From: Hormiphora californensis
Taxonomy: Eukaryota > Ctenophora > Tentaculata > Cydippida > Pleurobrachiidae
Direction: 5' to 3'
Length of the DNA stretch: 64,000 bases
Assembly (NCBI GenBank): GCA_020137815.1
Contig: CM035361.1
Coordinates: 3,448,845 to 3,512,844, forward strand
Below, piece after piece: positions 11,358 to 22,646 of the stretch (positions are counted from its first letter, which is position 1; each line of letters begins with the position of its first letter). The notes under the pieces are model-generated. The model was not told where the DNA came from, searched no databases, and saw only the letters and a list, made by a program, of their open reading frames with translations. A program made the position numbers and the translations under genes.

Positions 11358-12959
11358 GGTACTACTCGCATCCTCCAATCCTCCATATATTGTTAGTAGC
11401 AATTTTATTTTCAAAAGTTGATGCAAAGCCTAGCAAGTAGCAACTGCCATTATCGAACATATGAAACGAAAGTTAAAGTCCATTTTTACTCAACTGTACA
11501 AGCCTCCACTCTTGTGATAAACACGAGAAAAAAATACGTGCACGACTTTGGGGGAGGGGTGAACAGTTGAAAACAAGAATTATTATTGCATTATGTTTCA
11601 TAATGCTGTGTTTCCCTGCGAACGAATACTCCAACCTACCACTATAGTGTCTGACTGTGTCTGACTGTGGTCTGGAAACCCCCTACTTATACTGCACGGA
11701 GCTTTTCTGAATCAGCTTTTCGAGACGAATCCAACGCAACCGAAATCTAGGCCTCTTATTGGCTCGCGCACCGAAAAATGACCAAAAATGAAGATGCTCA
11801 AGCCCAAACTTCCCGATGAGATAGAAAGCTAATTCCAGTTGCGTTGGATTCGTCTCGAAAAGGTGATTCAGAAAAGCTCCGTGCTCCTAGGGGGTTTCAG
11901 ACCACAGTCAGACCCTACTCCAACCGATCGAGATCACTGATAAACGATGAGATCTGGTAAGCGCCGCTCACAGTCACACCAGACGATACCGTGCAATGTG
12001 ATCTGATCTTCGTCCGCCAACGCCTAATTACAAAGTTATGTGAGACGAAGCTATGGTACTACTCGCATCCTCCAATCCTCCATATATTGTTAATAGCAAT
12101 TTTATTTTCAAAAGTTGACGCAAAGCCTAGCAAGTAGCAACTGCCATTATCGAACATATGAAACGAAAGTTAAAGTCCATTTTTACTCAACTGTACAAGC
12201 CTCCACTCTTGTGATAAACACGAGAAAAAAATACGTGCACGACTTTGGGGGAGGGGTGAACAGTTGAAAACAAGAATTATTATTGCATTATGTTTCATAA
12301 TGCTGTGTTTCCCTGCGAACGAATACTCCAACCTACCACTATAGTGTCTGACTGTGTCTGACTGTGGTCTGGAAACCCCCTACTTATACTGCACGGAGCT
12401 TTTCTGAATCAGCTTTTCGAGACGAATCCAACGCAACCGAAATCTAGGCCTCTTATTGGCTCGCGCACCGAAAAATGACCAAAAATGAAGATGCTCAAGC
12501 CCAAACTTCCCGATGAGATAGAAAGCTAATTCCAGTTGCGTTGGATTCGTCTCGAAAAGGTGATTCAGAAAAGCTCCGTGCTCCTAGGGGGTTTCAGACC
12601 ACAGTCAGACCCTACTCCAACCGATCGAGATCACTGATAAACGATGAGATCTGGTAAGCGCCGCTCACAGTCACACCAGACGATACCGTGCAATGTGATC
12701 TGATCTTCGTCCGCCAACGCCTAATTACAAAGTTATGTGAGACGAAGCTATGGTACTACTCGCATCCTCCAATCCTCCATATATTGTTAATAGCAATTTT
12801 ATTTTCAAAAGTTGACGCAAAGCCTAGCAAGTAGCAACTGCCATTATCGAAGATATGAAACGAAAGTTAAAGTCCATTTTTACTCAACTGTACAAGCCTC
12901 CACTCTTGTGATAGACGCGAGAAAAAAAATCTGCGCAAGACTTTGGGGGAGGTGTGAAC
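11358..12959. repeat. 697-bp tandem repeat, about 2.3 copies
   Basis: Copies start at 11358, 12055 and 12752 (the last partial) with GGTACTACTCGCATCCTCC. They are nearly identical, with a few changes such as GTTAGTAGC/GTTAATAGC. Each full unit contains a foldback (about 11645-11915 in copy 1) whose arms share GTCTGACTGTGGTCTG and GACGAATCCAACGCAAC with their complements. The segment GATATGAAACGAAAGTTAAAGT also occurs after the second zinc-finger gene at about 20187, so the repeat grew from the 3' flank of the duplicated gene. Confidence 0.92.
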
Positions 12960-13496
12960 ATGGTTGAAAAAATAGATTCATGATTTATTTTATTGAAATG
13001 ATTTATTTTATCTGTATAGCTTCATTTATTACTGTACTTGTTTGCTGTCACTAGGCCACATATAATACATAATAACATACCGTGTTTTGAACTTTGTCCA
13101 TGATTATATGTCACTATGTCAGGCCAATGCTGATCTGACCAGAGGGAGAGAAAGAAGAGATCTGGAGGGATATATCAGCTATTCTCGTGTGCCTCTGCCA
13201 ATGCTCTGACAGATCAATTCGCAGATCGTTTCACATTTCCATTGACAATGAATCGAGCTGAGTTAATTTAAAAGAAATAAGAATAGAGCCAAGAGGTTGA
13301 GAAGCATTGAAAATTATCTGGCCCGGCAGGATGCCATGTTTTTACTGGCCTCAGACCTCAGTGCTGCAGGATCGTAGCCCAATTGAATAAATGGACAGCT
13401 ATAGTAAAGACGCTCTCCTTGTTGGAAAATATAAGACATTGCGTACGTACCGCGAGTATGCGTACTATTGTAGTTTAATTATCTCCCACCTTGCTG
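12960..13496. other. spacer without a supported gene
   Basis: AT-rich sequence follows the 697-bp repeat and leads to an (AG)n tract. CGTGTTTTGAACTTTGTCCA at about 13081 resembles 6343-6361, another dispersed repeat. No exon was recognised. Confidence 0.4.
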
Positions 13497-13780
<284 letters not shown>

Positions 13781-14754
13781 TGGCATGCTGATACATACTA
13801 CTAAAGTCTAAAATGTATTTTGTAATGCACAACGCGGACGTCTGTTAGTGCGATACTTTACCACACTCCTTCTTCGCCAAAAGATTCCTGACAGGCTGTA
13901 ATAATATAATTCATTAGTTGACAGTTTTGCTATAGTTTTTGATTATGCTGAATGTTGATAATATTATAGCGTGTGCATGTGATGGAAGTGGAACTAAGAA
14001 AGCAACCAAACAGAAAGTGCAAAGCTAAAACTGCACCTGACGGTGTACAGTGGCAAGATGAGAATGTCGCTGCCTTTTCTCCGAGACCTTTCCTAAAAAC
14101 AGAAAAGATCCCTGTCGACCTCCTGCATCCACCAGTGAAAACAGAACCAGCAGACAATGAAGTGATTTCTCAGGTTAATCCTAATTGTATTAAATGCGAG
14201 CTGGACGTTGTTTGTAAAAAGGAGCCTGGCGTTCTAACTCTCAAGACGGAACCGGTTGACCCTGAACATTTGGGTGGATTTACTGATTGTGATACCTTTG
14301 AACCAACTGAAGTTCCTTCCCCTGTTCCTGATATTTCTAAGACATCGTCTCATTCAAACGGTGAGTGCATCAATTTTTATTTGGATCAGATTTAATTAAA
14401 ATATTCGGCTTCTACATTTTACTTTCTGTATCTTCTTTTTCTGTAAGTGTATCTGATTTTATTTTCAGGCGAAGAAGATCAGACAGTCTCAAAAAGAGCT
14501 CGCCCTCCCGTGCGCTATTATGATACAGATTCTTTGAGCGATTCTCCAAGCGATTTTTCAAGAGATTCTCCAAGCAATCTTCAAGCAGAACCAATCATCC
14601 ATCATGGAGAACGGGCTTACAAATGTAAGGAGTGCGGGAGGGGGTTTAATGACTCTAGTAACTTGAAACGTCACATGTACATACATACTGGAGACTGGCC
14701 TTACAAATGTAAGGAGTGTGAAAAAGCGTTTACTACTAGCAAAGACTTAAAGCG

Positions 14755-14991
14755 TGTTACGACCTAGAGGTCCTAAATAGATGAATGGGTGGTTAACTTA
14801 GATATCTTTGATTGCTAACTTTGATTGTACGAGGATCAGCTAAAACTCATTGTTTTGTTTCTATCAAGAAGTGACGATTATCAAAATCAGTTACAATGTT
14901 ACATCATATAAATTCACTCTGCTCAAGTCAGGCACTTGAGCGCGGCGTGCGCGCGCGGTCTAAACTACTTCAGACCGCGCTGACCGCCTCA
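14755..14991 (-). repeat. 3' LTR of the gypsy element
   Basis: 237 bp, identical by eye to the copy at 19138. A purine-rich tract (GTGAGAGGA in element orientation, 14992-15000) lies directly before it and is the likely polypurine tract for plus-strand priming. Confidence 0.95.
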
Positions 14992-15208
14992 TCCTCTCAC
15001 TACATTTAGGTTCGCGCAATACATCATACATATACTACGGCTCTCATTACGTCACTCTAGCACACCGTTAAATTGTTAAACAAGTTACAAATAAAAAACA
15101 ACACACGAGTTAACAATTGAAAATTCCTGGTTTAAATTGTCTAAAAAAAACTAAACACTTTTAAAGTCTCTTTTATAAAGAGAATCAGAGAATAAATACT
15201 TTAAAAAT

Positions 15209-18200
15209 TCACCCAGCTTGAAACCGATCTGGCGGTCTCGTCTCTCTTACAGACTTTCTCACATGAGTGTTTGTTGGTGTTTGTGTAGGAGCATGGTTTG
15301 GAATATCCGGTAACTCACCCCACTCAGTGTCACTCTCTTCCCCTTCTCCCTCGCTATTAGAAGACGGTGGTGCTGTGATGAGTTGATCGATGTGCTTAAT
15401 TTTCAATTCCTTACCAATCTTTACCCGATACATCACTTGCCCAACCTTCTCTCTAATTACACCGCTAACCCACTTGCCTCTCACGTCTGCTTTGACAGTG
15501 TCCCCAATCTCTAGTTCTCGGCGAGAAACTAGTCTTCCTGCCGGTAACTGGTCCAGAGGGTTAATAAATGACAATCTGGTTCTCAGCTTCCTCCCTAACA
15601 TTGTGCATGCTGGTGCTATGTTGGTTGCTGCAGCAGGCGTGGTGTGTTGGTATAACAAAAACTGTGATACCCGTAAATCAATGGGAACATGGGACGCTTT
15701 CTTCATGGCCTTTTTGAACGTGCCAACTGCTGCTTCTGCAGCTCCATTTGACTTGGGAGAGTAGGGAGCTGACCGAACATGCTTGATACAATTACTACTC
15801 GTAAATTGATCAAACTCGTGTGACGTGAACTGAGTACCATTATCACTCACAATTACTTCCGGGATACCAAATGTTGAGAACAACCTTTTCAATACACTGA
15901 TTGTTTTCTCAGATGTGGTGCTCCCCATCTTGAAAACTTCGATCCATTTGGTGAAACTATCTACAACTACCAGCCAATTAAAACCTTCGTATAGACAGTA
16001 ATCAATGTGAATTCTCTCCCATGGCCTGGTTGACGGGGTCCACGGGTGAGGAGTTGCTTTTGCCGGTCTGTCGCTCACTACTATGCATTTCTCACACTCG
16101 GCTGCTATCTTTTCAAGATCTTTATCCAGCCCCGGGTACCATACATATTCTCTCGCTAGTCTTTTCATCGCGGTCTGTCCCATGTGTACCGCATGAATTA
16201 ACTGCAGTACTCTCTGCCGCAATTTACCTGGAATTACTACCCTGCTGCCCCACATGAGACAACCTGACTCGACTGTCAGCTCTAACTGGCGACAGTGAAA
16301 CGGTTGGAAATTACTATCTTCTCGCACGGGCCAGCCAGTCTGGACCCATCTCAATACCTTACTCAACACGGGATCAGTCCTAGTGGCAGTAGAAACCCAC
16401 TTCAAATCCAATGTACGTTCCCCCGTGTTAATTACACTAACTGACGGTAACCCCGCTGTCCAAGACTCTCCCTGATATTCAAGAGGAAAACGTGAACACA
16501 GATCCGCATTGGCGTGTTGATCTGTCCCCCTGAATTCAATCTTATAACGATAATTAGCAAGGATAAGCCCCCAACGTTGAACCCTCCCTAGTGCAGTTAA
16601 CTTGAGATTCTTCTTGGGCCCAAACAGCACAACTAATGGTTTGTGATCTGTTCTGAGAACAAACTCTCTCGCATACAAATACTGATGCAATCTATTAACA
16701 GCCCACACAATCGATAGAGCCTCCCGTTCAATCTGTGCATAGTTCCGTTCTGCCTGGGTCATCTTTCTGGAGATAAACTCAACTGGTCTCTCTACACCGT
16801 CCTCTATCTGAGATAGCACAGCCCCGAGACCATAACAAGATGCGTCACAATCCAGCACCAATTCTAATTTAGGATTGTACAATGCTAATACCTTCTCAGA
16901 TATTAACTGTTTCTGGATCAATCTAAACGCCCTCATATGCTCATCTCTCACTACCCAGGCCGTGTCTTTACTCCGCAACTTATTCAACGGCTCAGCTATC
17001 GTAGCTAGGTCTTGAATAAACCTACTGTAATAACTCACTCCTCCCAGCCAAGTTATCAACTTCGCTCTATCCTCCGGAAACTCCATCTTGCTGAGAGTTG
17101 CTATCTTATCTCTCAGTGGACTTACCCCTTCTCTGGATACTTTGTACCCCAAATACTCAACTTCATCTACCATAACAGAGGTCTTGCTAGGTTTCGCACG
17201 CAACCCTGCTTTCTCTAGCCGGGCCAAAACTTTTCTCACCCTCGCTTGGTGAACACTACTACTAGGGCCTGTGATTAGGATATCATCAACCCTGCAAATG
17301 GTCCCTTCTACTCCCTTCAAGACTTCATCCATTATACGTTGGAAAATCGCCGAGGAAGATGACAGACCAAATGGTAGTCTTGTCCATCTGTACAGACCAA
17401 ACGGGGTATTCAAAGTAAGTAGCTCTTGATCCGCAGTACTAAGTGAGATCTGAGAGTAGGCCGCTTTCAAATCAATCTTGGTAAATTGGACTCCCCCACT
17501 TACTGCCGCGAAACACTCCTCTGTAGTAGGTAACGGATAGATGCTTGTATCAACTGCTGGGTTCACTGTCCCAGAATAATCACCGCAAATTCGGACACTC
17601 CCGTCCGGTTTGGATACTACTACAATAGGTGAAGCCCACTCTGAAGTCTCCACCCTGGTCATAATACCCTGGTTTACCTGTTCATCTAATGCCTTCTTCA
17701 AAGGCTCTCTGAGAGAAAACGGAGCTGTCCTGGCTTTACAAAATACAGGCTTACAGTCCTGTTTAACTTGGATACGAGCTTCTCCCCCTTTGTATAAACC
17801 TAGATTATCTCCAAAAGCTGGCGAGGAGAGTACCTCTTGCTCAAAACTACTCCGCTCTGATACCGCGCCCACTACATCTCCCCCCAGGACATGACCCCAC
17901 ATCTCGAATTCATTCAATAGGTCTCTGCCCCACAGGTTGGAGAATCCCGGTGCGTGGTGAAGTGTGACAAGACGCTGTGTTTCACCCACTTTGATATAAG
18001 CTTTGATCTGTGATACGGACTGGGATGAACCATCTGCTAAACGCACTTGCACACACTTCTCACTGTTCACCTCATTGTTCAACTGTCCCTGACTCACGAA
18101 AGACAAGGCTGCTCCAGTATCTACAGTGAACTCCAACTCGCCACATCCCTCAACTCCAGCAGTTACAGTAAGGGCTCCATTCCTGAAGGAGAATGGCGGT

Positions 18201-18343
18201 GTTACTTTGATTTGCTGAACTTCAGCACTATGAATCACTGAGATTAACACTGAGATTATCAATACTAGTAGAACTGAGATTTTCACTGAGATTTTCAACA
18301 CTATGATGTCTATGATAGTTTGATAGGGAGTTCTTACCTTCAT
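15209..18343 (-). CDS. pol: gypsy Pol: protease, reverse transcriptase, RNase H, integrase
   Basis: 1044 residues from the first ATG; the frame overlaps gag by about 116 bp and is +1 relative to it, so expression needs a +1 shift or re-initiation. The protease motif DTGA is at about 75-78. RT has IDLKAAY at about 290 and VDDIL at about 352, preceded by Arg where most relatives have Tyr. RNase H starts near 496 (DCDASCYGLGAVLSQ). Integrase has an HHCC zinc site and D,D-E signatures (HIDYC, VSDNGTQF, SPKSNGAAEAAV). The C-terminus has a GPY/F-like segment. The N-terminal hydrophobic stretch arises from the repeat-rich overlap and may not be in the mature protein. Confidence 0.95.
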   Translation of the reverse strand: MKVRTPYQTIIDIIVLKISVKISVLLVLIISVLISVIHSAEVQQIKVTPPFSFRNGALTVTAGVEGCGELEFTVDTGAALSFVSQGQLNNEVNSEKCVQVRLADGSSQSVSQIKAYIKVGETQRLVTLHHAPGFSNLWGRDLLNEFEMWGHVLGGDVVGAVSERSSFEQEVLSSPAFGDNLGLYKGGEARIQVKQDCKPVFCKARTAPFSLREPLKKALDEQVNQGIMTRVETSEWASPIVVVSKPDGSVRICGDYSGTVNPAVDTSIYPLPTTEECFAAVSGGVQFTKIDLKAAYSQISLSTADQELLTLNTPFGLYRWTRLPFGLSSSSAIFQRIMDEVLKGVEGTICRVDDILITGPSSSVHQARVRKVLARLEKAGLRAKPSKTSVMVDEVEYLGYKVSREGVSPLRDKIATLSKMEFPEDRAKLITWLGGVSYYSRFIQDLATIAEPLNKLRSKDTAWVVRDEHMRAFRLIQKQLISEKVLALYNPKLELVLDCDASCYGLGAVLSQIEDGVERPVEFISRKMTQAERNYAQIEREALSIVWAVNRLHQYLYAREFVLRTDHKPLVVLFGPKKNLKLTALGRVQRWGLILANYRYKIEFRGTDQHANADLCSRFPLEYQGESWTAGLPSVSVINTGERTLDLKWVSTATRTDPVLSKVLRWVQTGWPVREDSNFQPFHCRQLELTVESGCLMWGSRVVIPGKLRQRVLQLIHAVHMGQTAMKRLAREYVWYPGLDKDLEKIAAECEKCIVVSDRPAKATPHPWTPSTRPWERIHIDYCLYEGFNWLVVVDSFTKWIEVFKMGSTTSEKTISVLKRLFSTFGIPEVIVSDNGTQFTSHEFDQFTSSNCIKHVRSAPYSPKSNGAAEAAVGTFKKAMKKASHVPIDLRVSQFLLYQHTTPAAATNIAPACTMLGRKLRTRLSFINPLDQLPAGRLVSRRELEIGDTVKADVRGKWVSGVIREKVGQVMYRVKIGKELKIKHIDQLITAPPSSNSEGEGEESDTEWGELPDIPNHAPTQTPTNTHVRKSVRETRPPDRFQAG

Positions 18344-19136
18344 CCAGTTCCACTGCTCCTATGTCCCTTTTCTTGCTTCGATATTTCTTGGATGACGAGG
18401 AGTACTTGCTGGAGCTGGAGGAAGATTTTGAAGATCGGCAATCGTTCGCAATGTGTCCGGTCTCTCCACAATTGTGACATTTTGTGTGGCATTGACTCTG
18501 CATGTGCCCTTTCAGGGTGCATTTCTTGCACCGGACGTCCTTCCAAGCTGGAGGAGCCTGCTTGTTCACAACGAACACCTCACTCTTCATGGTGGGTTTA
18601 ATCTGCACTGTTAGCTTCCTTGCTTCTTCTCCCGCAGTCTGCTTCACAGTAATCTTCTCCAAAGCTTGCTTAAAGGTCATTCCCGCGTCCTCTGCCAGTA
18701 GGAGTGCTCGTACTCTTTCATTATGCAGACCACAGATCAACCGATCTCTTAGTGCTTGATCTAAAAACTCCTTGGGGAAGGCGCATGTTGCCGCTCGTCT
18801 CTTCACTCTGTTACTAAATTCGAGCATGTCTTCGTTTCGGCCCTGAGTCACCACGTAAAACTTTGCCCTCTCTGCGATGATGAGTTCCTTGGGCATTACC
18901 CCTTCTTGTAGCAGGGTCTGTAACTGTTTGAATGACTTCGTAGACGGTTGTTCAGGATACGTGAGGTCTTCGAGCATATGGTACCCCTCGCGACCGATGT
19001 GCACGAGTAGACTCGCTACTCTCTTCTCCTCAGACGACCCGTTTAACACAAATAGTTGGCTGAGTCTATCCATCCATCCCCTTAGATTTTCTGCCTTCCC
19101 GTTCCATGGTTCGATAGTCACACTGCTCGTCGCCAT
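18228..19136 (-). CDS. gag: gypsy Gag-like protein
   Basis: 302 residues. The N-terminal two thirds have a capsid-like helical character (WNGKAENLRGWMDRLSQLF). Two CX2CX4HX4C zinc knuckles follow at about 203-216 (CKKCTLKGHMQSQC) and 219-232 (CHNCGETGHIANDC), then a Ser/Lys-rich tract. The ATG lies one base inside the LTR edge. The C-terminal end comes from short repeats that also encode the start of pol in another frame. The role is packaging of the element RNA. Confidence 0.93.
   Translation of the reverse strand: MATSSVTIEPWNGKAENLRGWMDRLSQLFVLNGSSEEKRVASLLVHIGREGYHMLEDLTYPEQPSTKSFKQLQTLLQEGVMPKELIIAERAKFYVVTQGRNEDMLEFSNRVKRRAATCAFPKEFLDQALRDRLICGLHNERVRALLLAEDAGMTFKQALEKITVKQTAGEEARKLTVQIKPTMKSEVFVVNKQAPPAWKDVRCKKCTLKGHMQSQCHTKCHNCGETGHIANDCRSSKSSSSSSKYSSSSKKYRSKKRDIGAVELDEGKNSLSNYHRHHSVENLSENLSSTSIDNLSVNLSDS
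19117..19136 (-). other. candidate primer-binding site overlapping the gag start
   Basis: Two bases after the 5' LTR, in element orientation, the sequence is TGGCGACGAGCAG. It begins TGG, as expected for pairing with a tRNA CCA end, and its first two bases are part of the gag ATG. The tRNA was not identified. Confidence 0.45.
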
Positions 19137-19137
19137 T

Positions 19138-19374
19138 TGTTACGACCTAGAGGTCCTAAATAGATGAATGGGTGGTTAACTTAGATATCTTTGATTGCTA
19201 ACTTTGATTGTACGAGGATCAGCTAAAACTCATTGTTTTGTTTCTATCAAGAAGTGACGATTATCAAAATCAGTTACAATGTTACATCATATAAATTCAC
19301 TCTGCTCAAGTCAGGCACTTGAGCGCGGCGTGCGCGCGCGGTCTAAACTACTTCAGACCGCGCTGACCGCCTCA
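19138..19374 (-). repeat. 5' LTR of the gypsy element
   Basis: 237 bp, identical by eye to the copy at 14755. It contains a GC-rich palindromic part (GCGGTC.. with TGCGCGCGCGG) near its start in element orientation. It ends directly next to the candidate primer-binding site and the gag start. Confidence 0.95.
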
Positions 19375-20294
19375 AAGCGTCATATGGTTACCCATACTAA
19401 AGAGCGACCCTACAAATGTAAGGACTGTCAAAAGGGATTTACTCAACAGGGACACCTGAAACGACACATGATTGTCCACACCGGTGACCGGCCATTCAAA
19501 TGTAAGGAATGTGGGAAAGGGTTTAAAGACTCTGGACAGTTGAAAAAGCACAAATACATTCATACTGGAGACTGGCCTTATAAATGTGAGGAGTGTGGAA
19601 AAGGTTTTGTTGACTCCATTAAGTTGAATTATCACACGAATGTTCATACTGGAGACTGGCCTTACAAATGCAAGGACTGTGGGAAAGGGTTTAGCCAAAC
19701 TCAAAACCTCAAATCTCATGAGAGGACTCATACAGATGATCGTCCCTACAAATGTAAGGAATGTGAGAAAAGTTTTTTCGAATACATACACCTCAAAGAG
19801 CACATGTGTAACCATACTGGAGACTGGCCCTTCAAATGTAAGGAGTGCGGAAAAGGCTTTCTTCGAATTGGACACCTCAAACCACACATGATGACCCATA
19901 CTGGAGAAAAGCCCTTCAAATGCAAGGTGTGTGGAAAAGGGTTTGCACTGTCTTTCAGCTTGAAAAAGCACAGTTATATCCATACTGGTGAGCGGCCATT
20001 CAAATGCAAGGAGTGTGGAAAGGGTTTTATTGAATCCGCTCGTCTTAAACGTCACTTGGCGATCCATGATAGTGAAGAAAAGTCACATGAGGTGAAAACA
20101 GTACAAATGTAAGGAGTGTGGGAAATTTTTTGAGTTTTGATCTTTAGTTATTAGATTAGGTCTTAATTTTACTAGCAGCATTATTAGAGATATGAAACGA
20201 AAGTTAAAGTGAAAGCGAAACATTAAGGAACCTCTCCGGTAAGATCATTATGCGCAACGAATGCGCGACACGCAGCCAGTTCGTTGATGTGAGG

Positions 20295-20413
20295 GTCAGC
20301 ACACACCAGCGCTGATAAAGTTCTCTTTCCCCCATTCTCACAGTAACAATCTCGCGCACTATTTTTACGGTCGCGTTGGATGACAAAATTATTTTGGCGT
20401 AGGTGTGTGCTGA
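20295..20413. mobile_element. short inverted-repeat element (GTCAGCACACACC termini)
   Basis: About 119 bp with ends GTCAGCACACACC and GGTGTGTGCTGA, and no coding capacity. It contains CAGCGCTGATAAAG and TCTCACAGTAACAATC, also found near 6430-6490. It lies in the 3' flank of zinc-finger gene B. Confidence 0.6.
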
Positions 20414-20436
20414 GCCTTTCGCTTTCACTTTACATT

Positions 20437-20690
<254 letters not shown>

Positions 20691-21857
20691 ATATATCTCT
20701 CGCTCCCTGGTCATCTCTTTCTCAGATCACGCGATCCACGCCAGCCTAGGCTGACGTGGCAGCCTCTCCTCTCGGCACGTCGTACCATCCCCTGTACGCG
20801 GCTTCTCGCTATTCCTACTCATCTAAAATATTGACCCAAAATCTCTTCTTCTAATATCTCTCCATAACTATTGTAACAAATAAATAATACCTATTCTCCC
20901 CCAAAGAATTCCTAAATATCTATATCCTCCTAACTCACTCTCAACCATCATAAGATCATCAAATACCTATCTGAGAGAGAAACAATTTAGGAACACGAGG
21001 AACCTAACTCGTGTGCCCTACAACTATGACCTGATTAGGTAAATAAAATGGCACGGTGTGATCATGCTGTTTTTAGATTTCTCTTACCGATGCTGTTTTT
21101 CAAGCCCAAACGTTGATCAGATAAGTACAATCGTCCCGTAGTGGCTCATCCTCTACTACATCGAATCCCCAAACTTCCATGTTCTTAGATTCCTCAGGTG
21201 TGAACTGCATGGGAGATTTGGGTTAGTTCAGGTGTGAACTGCCAGTCAGGTGTGAACTGTCAGGTGTGAACTGCATGGTTTGGGTTAGGTCAATAGTGTG
21301 TGAACTGGATGATTTAAAATAGGTCATTGGATTGCATTTATACCCTTGAAAAGGTCATATACTGCTGTTTTTGTCTTGTACTGGGTTATAATGAACTTTT
21401 CCCGAAAATAGTGGCTGAACATGCATGCTCACAATCGTTAACTAATAGCATGCTGTATAATAGTACCGTTTCAGCGACATATGCTCCCAGAAGAACTCCA
21501 GAATCCTTAAGGTACTCTGCACTTCGGTAAATCCATACAACCACCTCAGTGTCCCTCTTATCCTTTCCATCTGAGATAAAATATGTCAGTGGAAATGTGA
21601 CAATTTGGTTGATTGGCGTTAATTAAGTTTATTAATTACTCATTGTCAATGGAAATGTGAAACAATCAATTGTTGTTTTTGTGGTTGATATCAAACAACT
21701 CGGTGGTTATTCTGCAGCAGCTTGGAATTTAACTAAACGCGTGGGCCCTAACTCTCTTTGTTCTGCTGCAACGTGAGTTTATTAATAGTTACATCAGTGG
21801 CGAAGAAAAGAGCAAAAGCACAAACTTCACTTTTACTTCAGAGAAGAGGAGAAAAAG

Positions 21858-21858
<1 letters not shown>
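20691..21858. other. intergenic stretch without a supported gene
   Basis: No exon was recognised. At 21196-21300 CAGGTGTGAACTG recurs about five times, partly as CAGGTGTGAACTGCATGG; the large foldback at 56120 begins with the related CAGGGTGTGAACTGCATG. Confidence 0.4.
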
Positions 21859-21911
<53 letters not shown>

Positions 21912-21964
21912 AGAGCGAGAGAGAGAGAAGAAGAGAGAGATAGAGAGTGAGAGAGAGGAGAGAT

Positions 21965-22038
<74 letters not shown>
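21859..22038. repeat. interrupted (AG)n tract
   Basis: AG dinucleotides broken by AAGAG, GATAG and TGAG variants; low-complexity reading frames only. Confidence 0.95.
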
Positions 22039-22042
<4 letters not shown>

Positions 22043-22086
22043 GGTGAGAAAGATAAATGAAAACGAGGGAAAGAAAGATAGTTTAC

Positions 22087-22234
22087 CGATATAGTTGTAC
22101 AGCGGATGTATGTACCTCAGGTTCAGGCCACTAAGATTTTCCACTGAGACTCAGCTGAGACTATTTCCCCTATTGCAGGTACTCACAAATATCTTCGTTA
22201 AATCCAGTAATAATGAGATGAGGGTTGATTGTAG
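22087..22234 (-). other. two possible small 3' exons of the modular secreted gene
   Basis: 22187-22234 and 22087-22143 each have AG before and GT after (gtgagt, gtaaac) and are phase 1-1 like all upstream exons. Joined, they would read STINPHLIITGFNEDI then LENLSGLNLRYIHPLYNYI. The acceptors have weak pyrimidine tracts, no domain is recognised, and no stop codon was placed, so this is a weak model. Confidence 0.25.
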
Positions 22235-22287
22235 CTGGGGTTGCTATCACGTGCAGTATAATGCAGATATGCTTTATGTAACACGGT

Positions 22288-22455
22288 TGCTTGTAGTGGG
22301 AAAACGGTAATGGAAAACGAAGATACAGTAAGACGACGCGCAACCGTGACCAATCAGGGCGCTAGTACGTGCTGACACATGAACTTTTTGCCGCGCGTTA
22401 TGCACCGTGCGTGTCTCCTTACTGTATTTTCATTACGGTAATTTGACTACAAGCA
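22288..22455. mobile_element. short element with GCTTGTAGT ends
   Basis: About 168 bp with termini TGCTTGTAGT and ACTACAAGCA and next to them GGTAATGGAAA and TTCATTACGG. Copies lie at 49852-50019 (opposite orientation) and, less complete, at about 52590-52702. Inside are a CCAAT word (GACCAATCAGGG) and GCGCGTTATGC. Confidence 0.75.
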
Positions 22456-22646
22456 GCACTGTTATGCTTGTTGAGTGGCGACTCAACAATGTTATGCAGA
22501 GCTGTGACGTGATATGAGCTGTGTGAGCTGGGAGAGTGTGTCCATTGGGTGCAGGGAGTCTGATGTCCTCGTCATTTCAACTTAGTCATTTTTATCAGTC
22601 ATTGTGTGATATTAGTCATTTTTGTCACTTAATGTTCATGACTTAC

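Larger units (their letters stand above)
14755..19374 (-). mobile_element. complete Ty3/gypsy LTR retrotransposon
   Basis: The element is 4620 bp on the minus strand, with two 237-bp LTRs that start TG, end CA and look identical. The 5-bp duplication AAGCG lies at 14750-14754 and 19375-19379; gene A supplies the empty site (CAGCGTCATATGG). Gag and pol are both open and no env-like frame is present. Identical LTRs and open frames indicate a recent insertion. It resembles the K02A2.6-like elements common in invertebrates and has no chromodomain. Confidence 0.97.
13982..20112 (+). pseudogene. C2H2 zinc-finger gene B, split by a Ty3/gypsy insertion
   Basis: Exon 1 is 13982-14360 (ATG GAA GTG GAA; an upstream in-frame ATG at 13973 is possible) and exon 2 starts at 14469. 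The first part encodes the same sumoylation-type motifs as gene A (FLKTE, PVKTEP, LKTEPVDPE), intact through exon 1. Exon 2 has an SDS/SPSD tract, one finger and half of a second. At 14754 the gypsy element interrupts the second finger after LKR; the frame resumes at 19380 with HMVTH and runs through eight more fingers to TAA at 20110-20112. Ten fingers in all. Gene A has an intron within the finger region (10100-10348) that B lacks. The ORF enters the LTR and stops at once (TAG at about 14765), so the product would be truncated unless this is an insertion allele. Confidence 0.85.

Noticed and set aside
15390-17894. Plus-strand frames within the gypsy element
   Set aside because: Antisense to gag-pol, with no domain.
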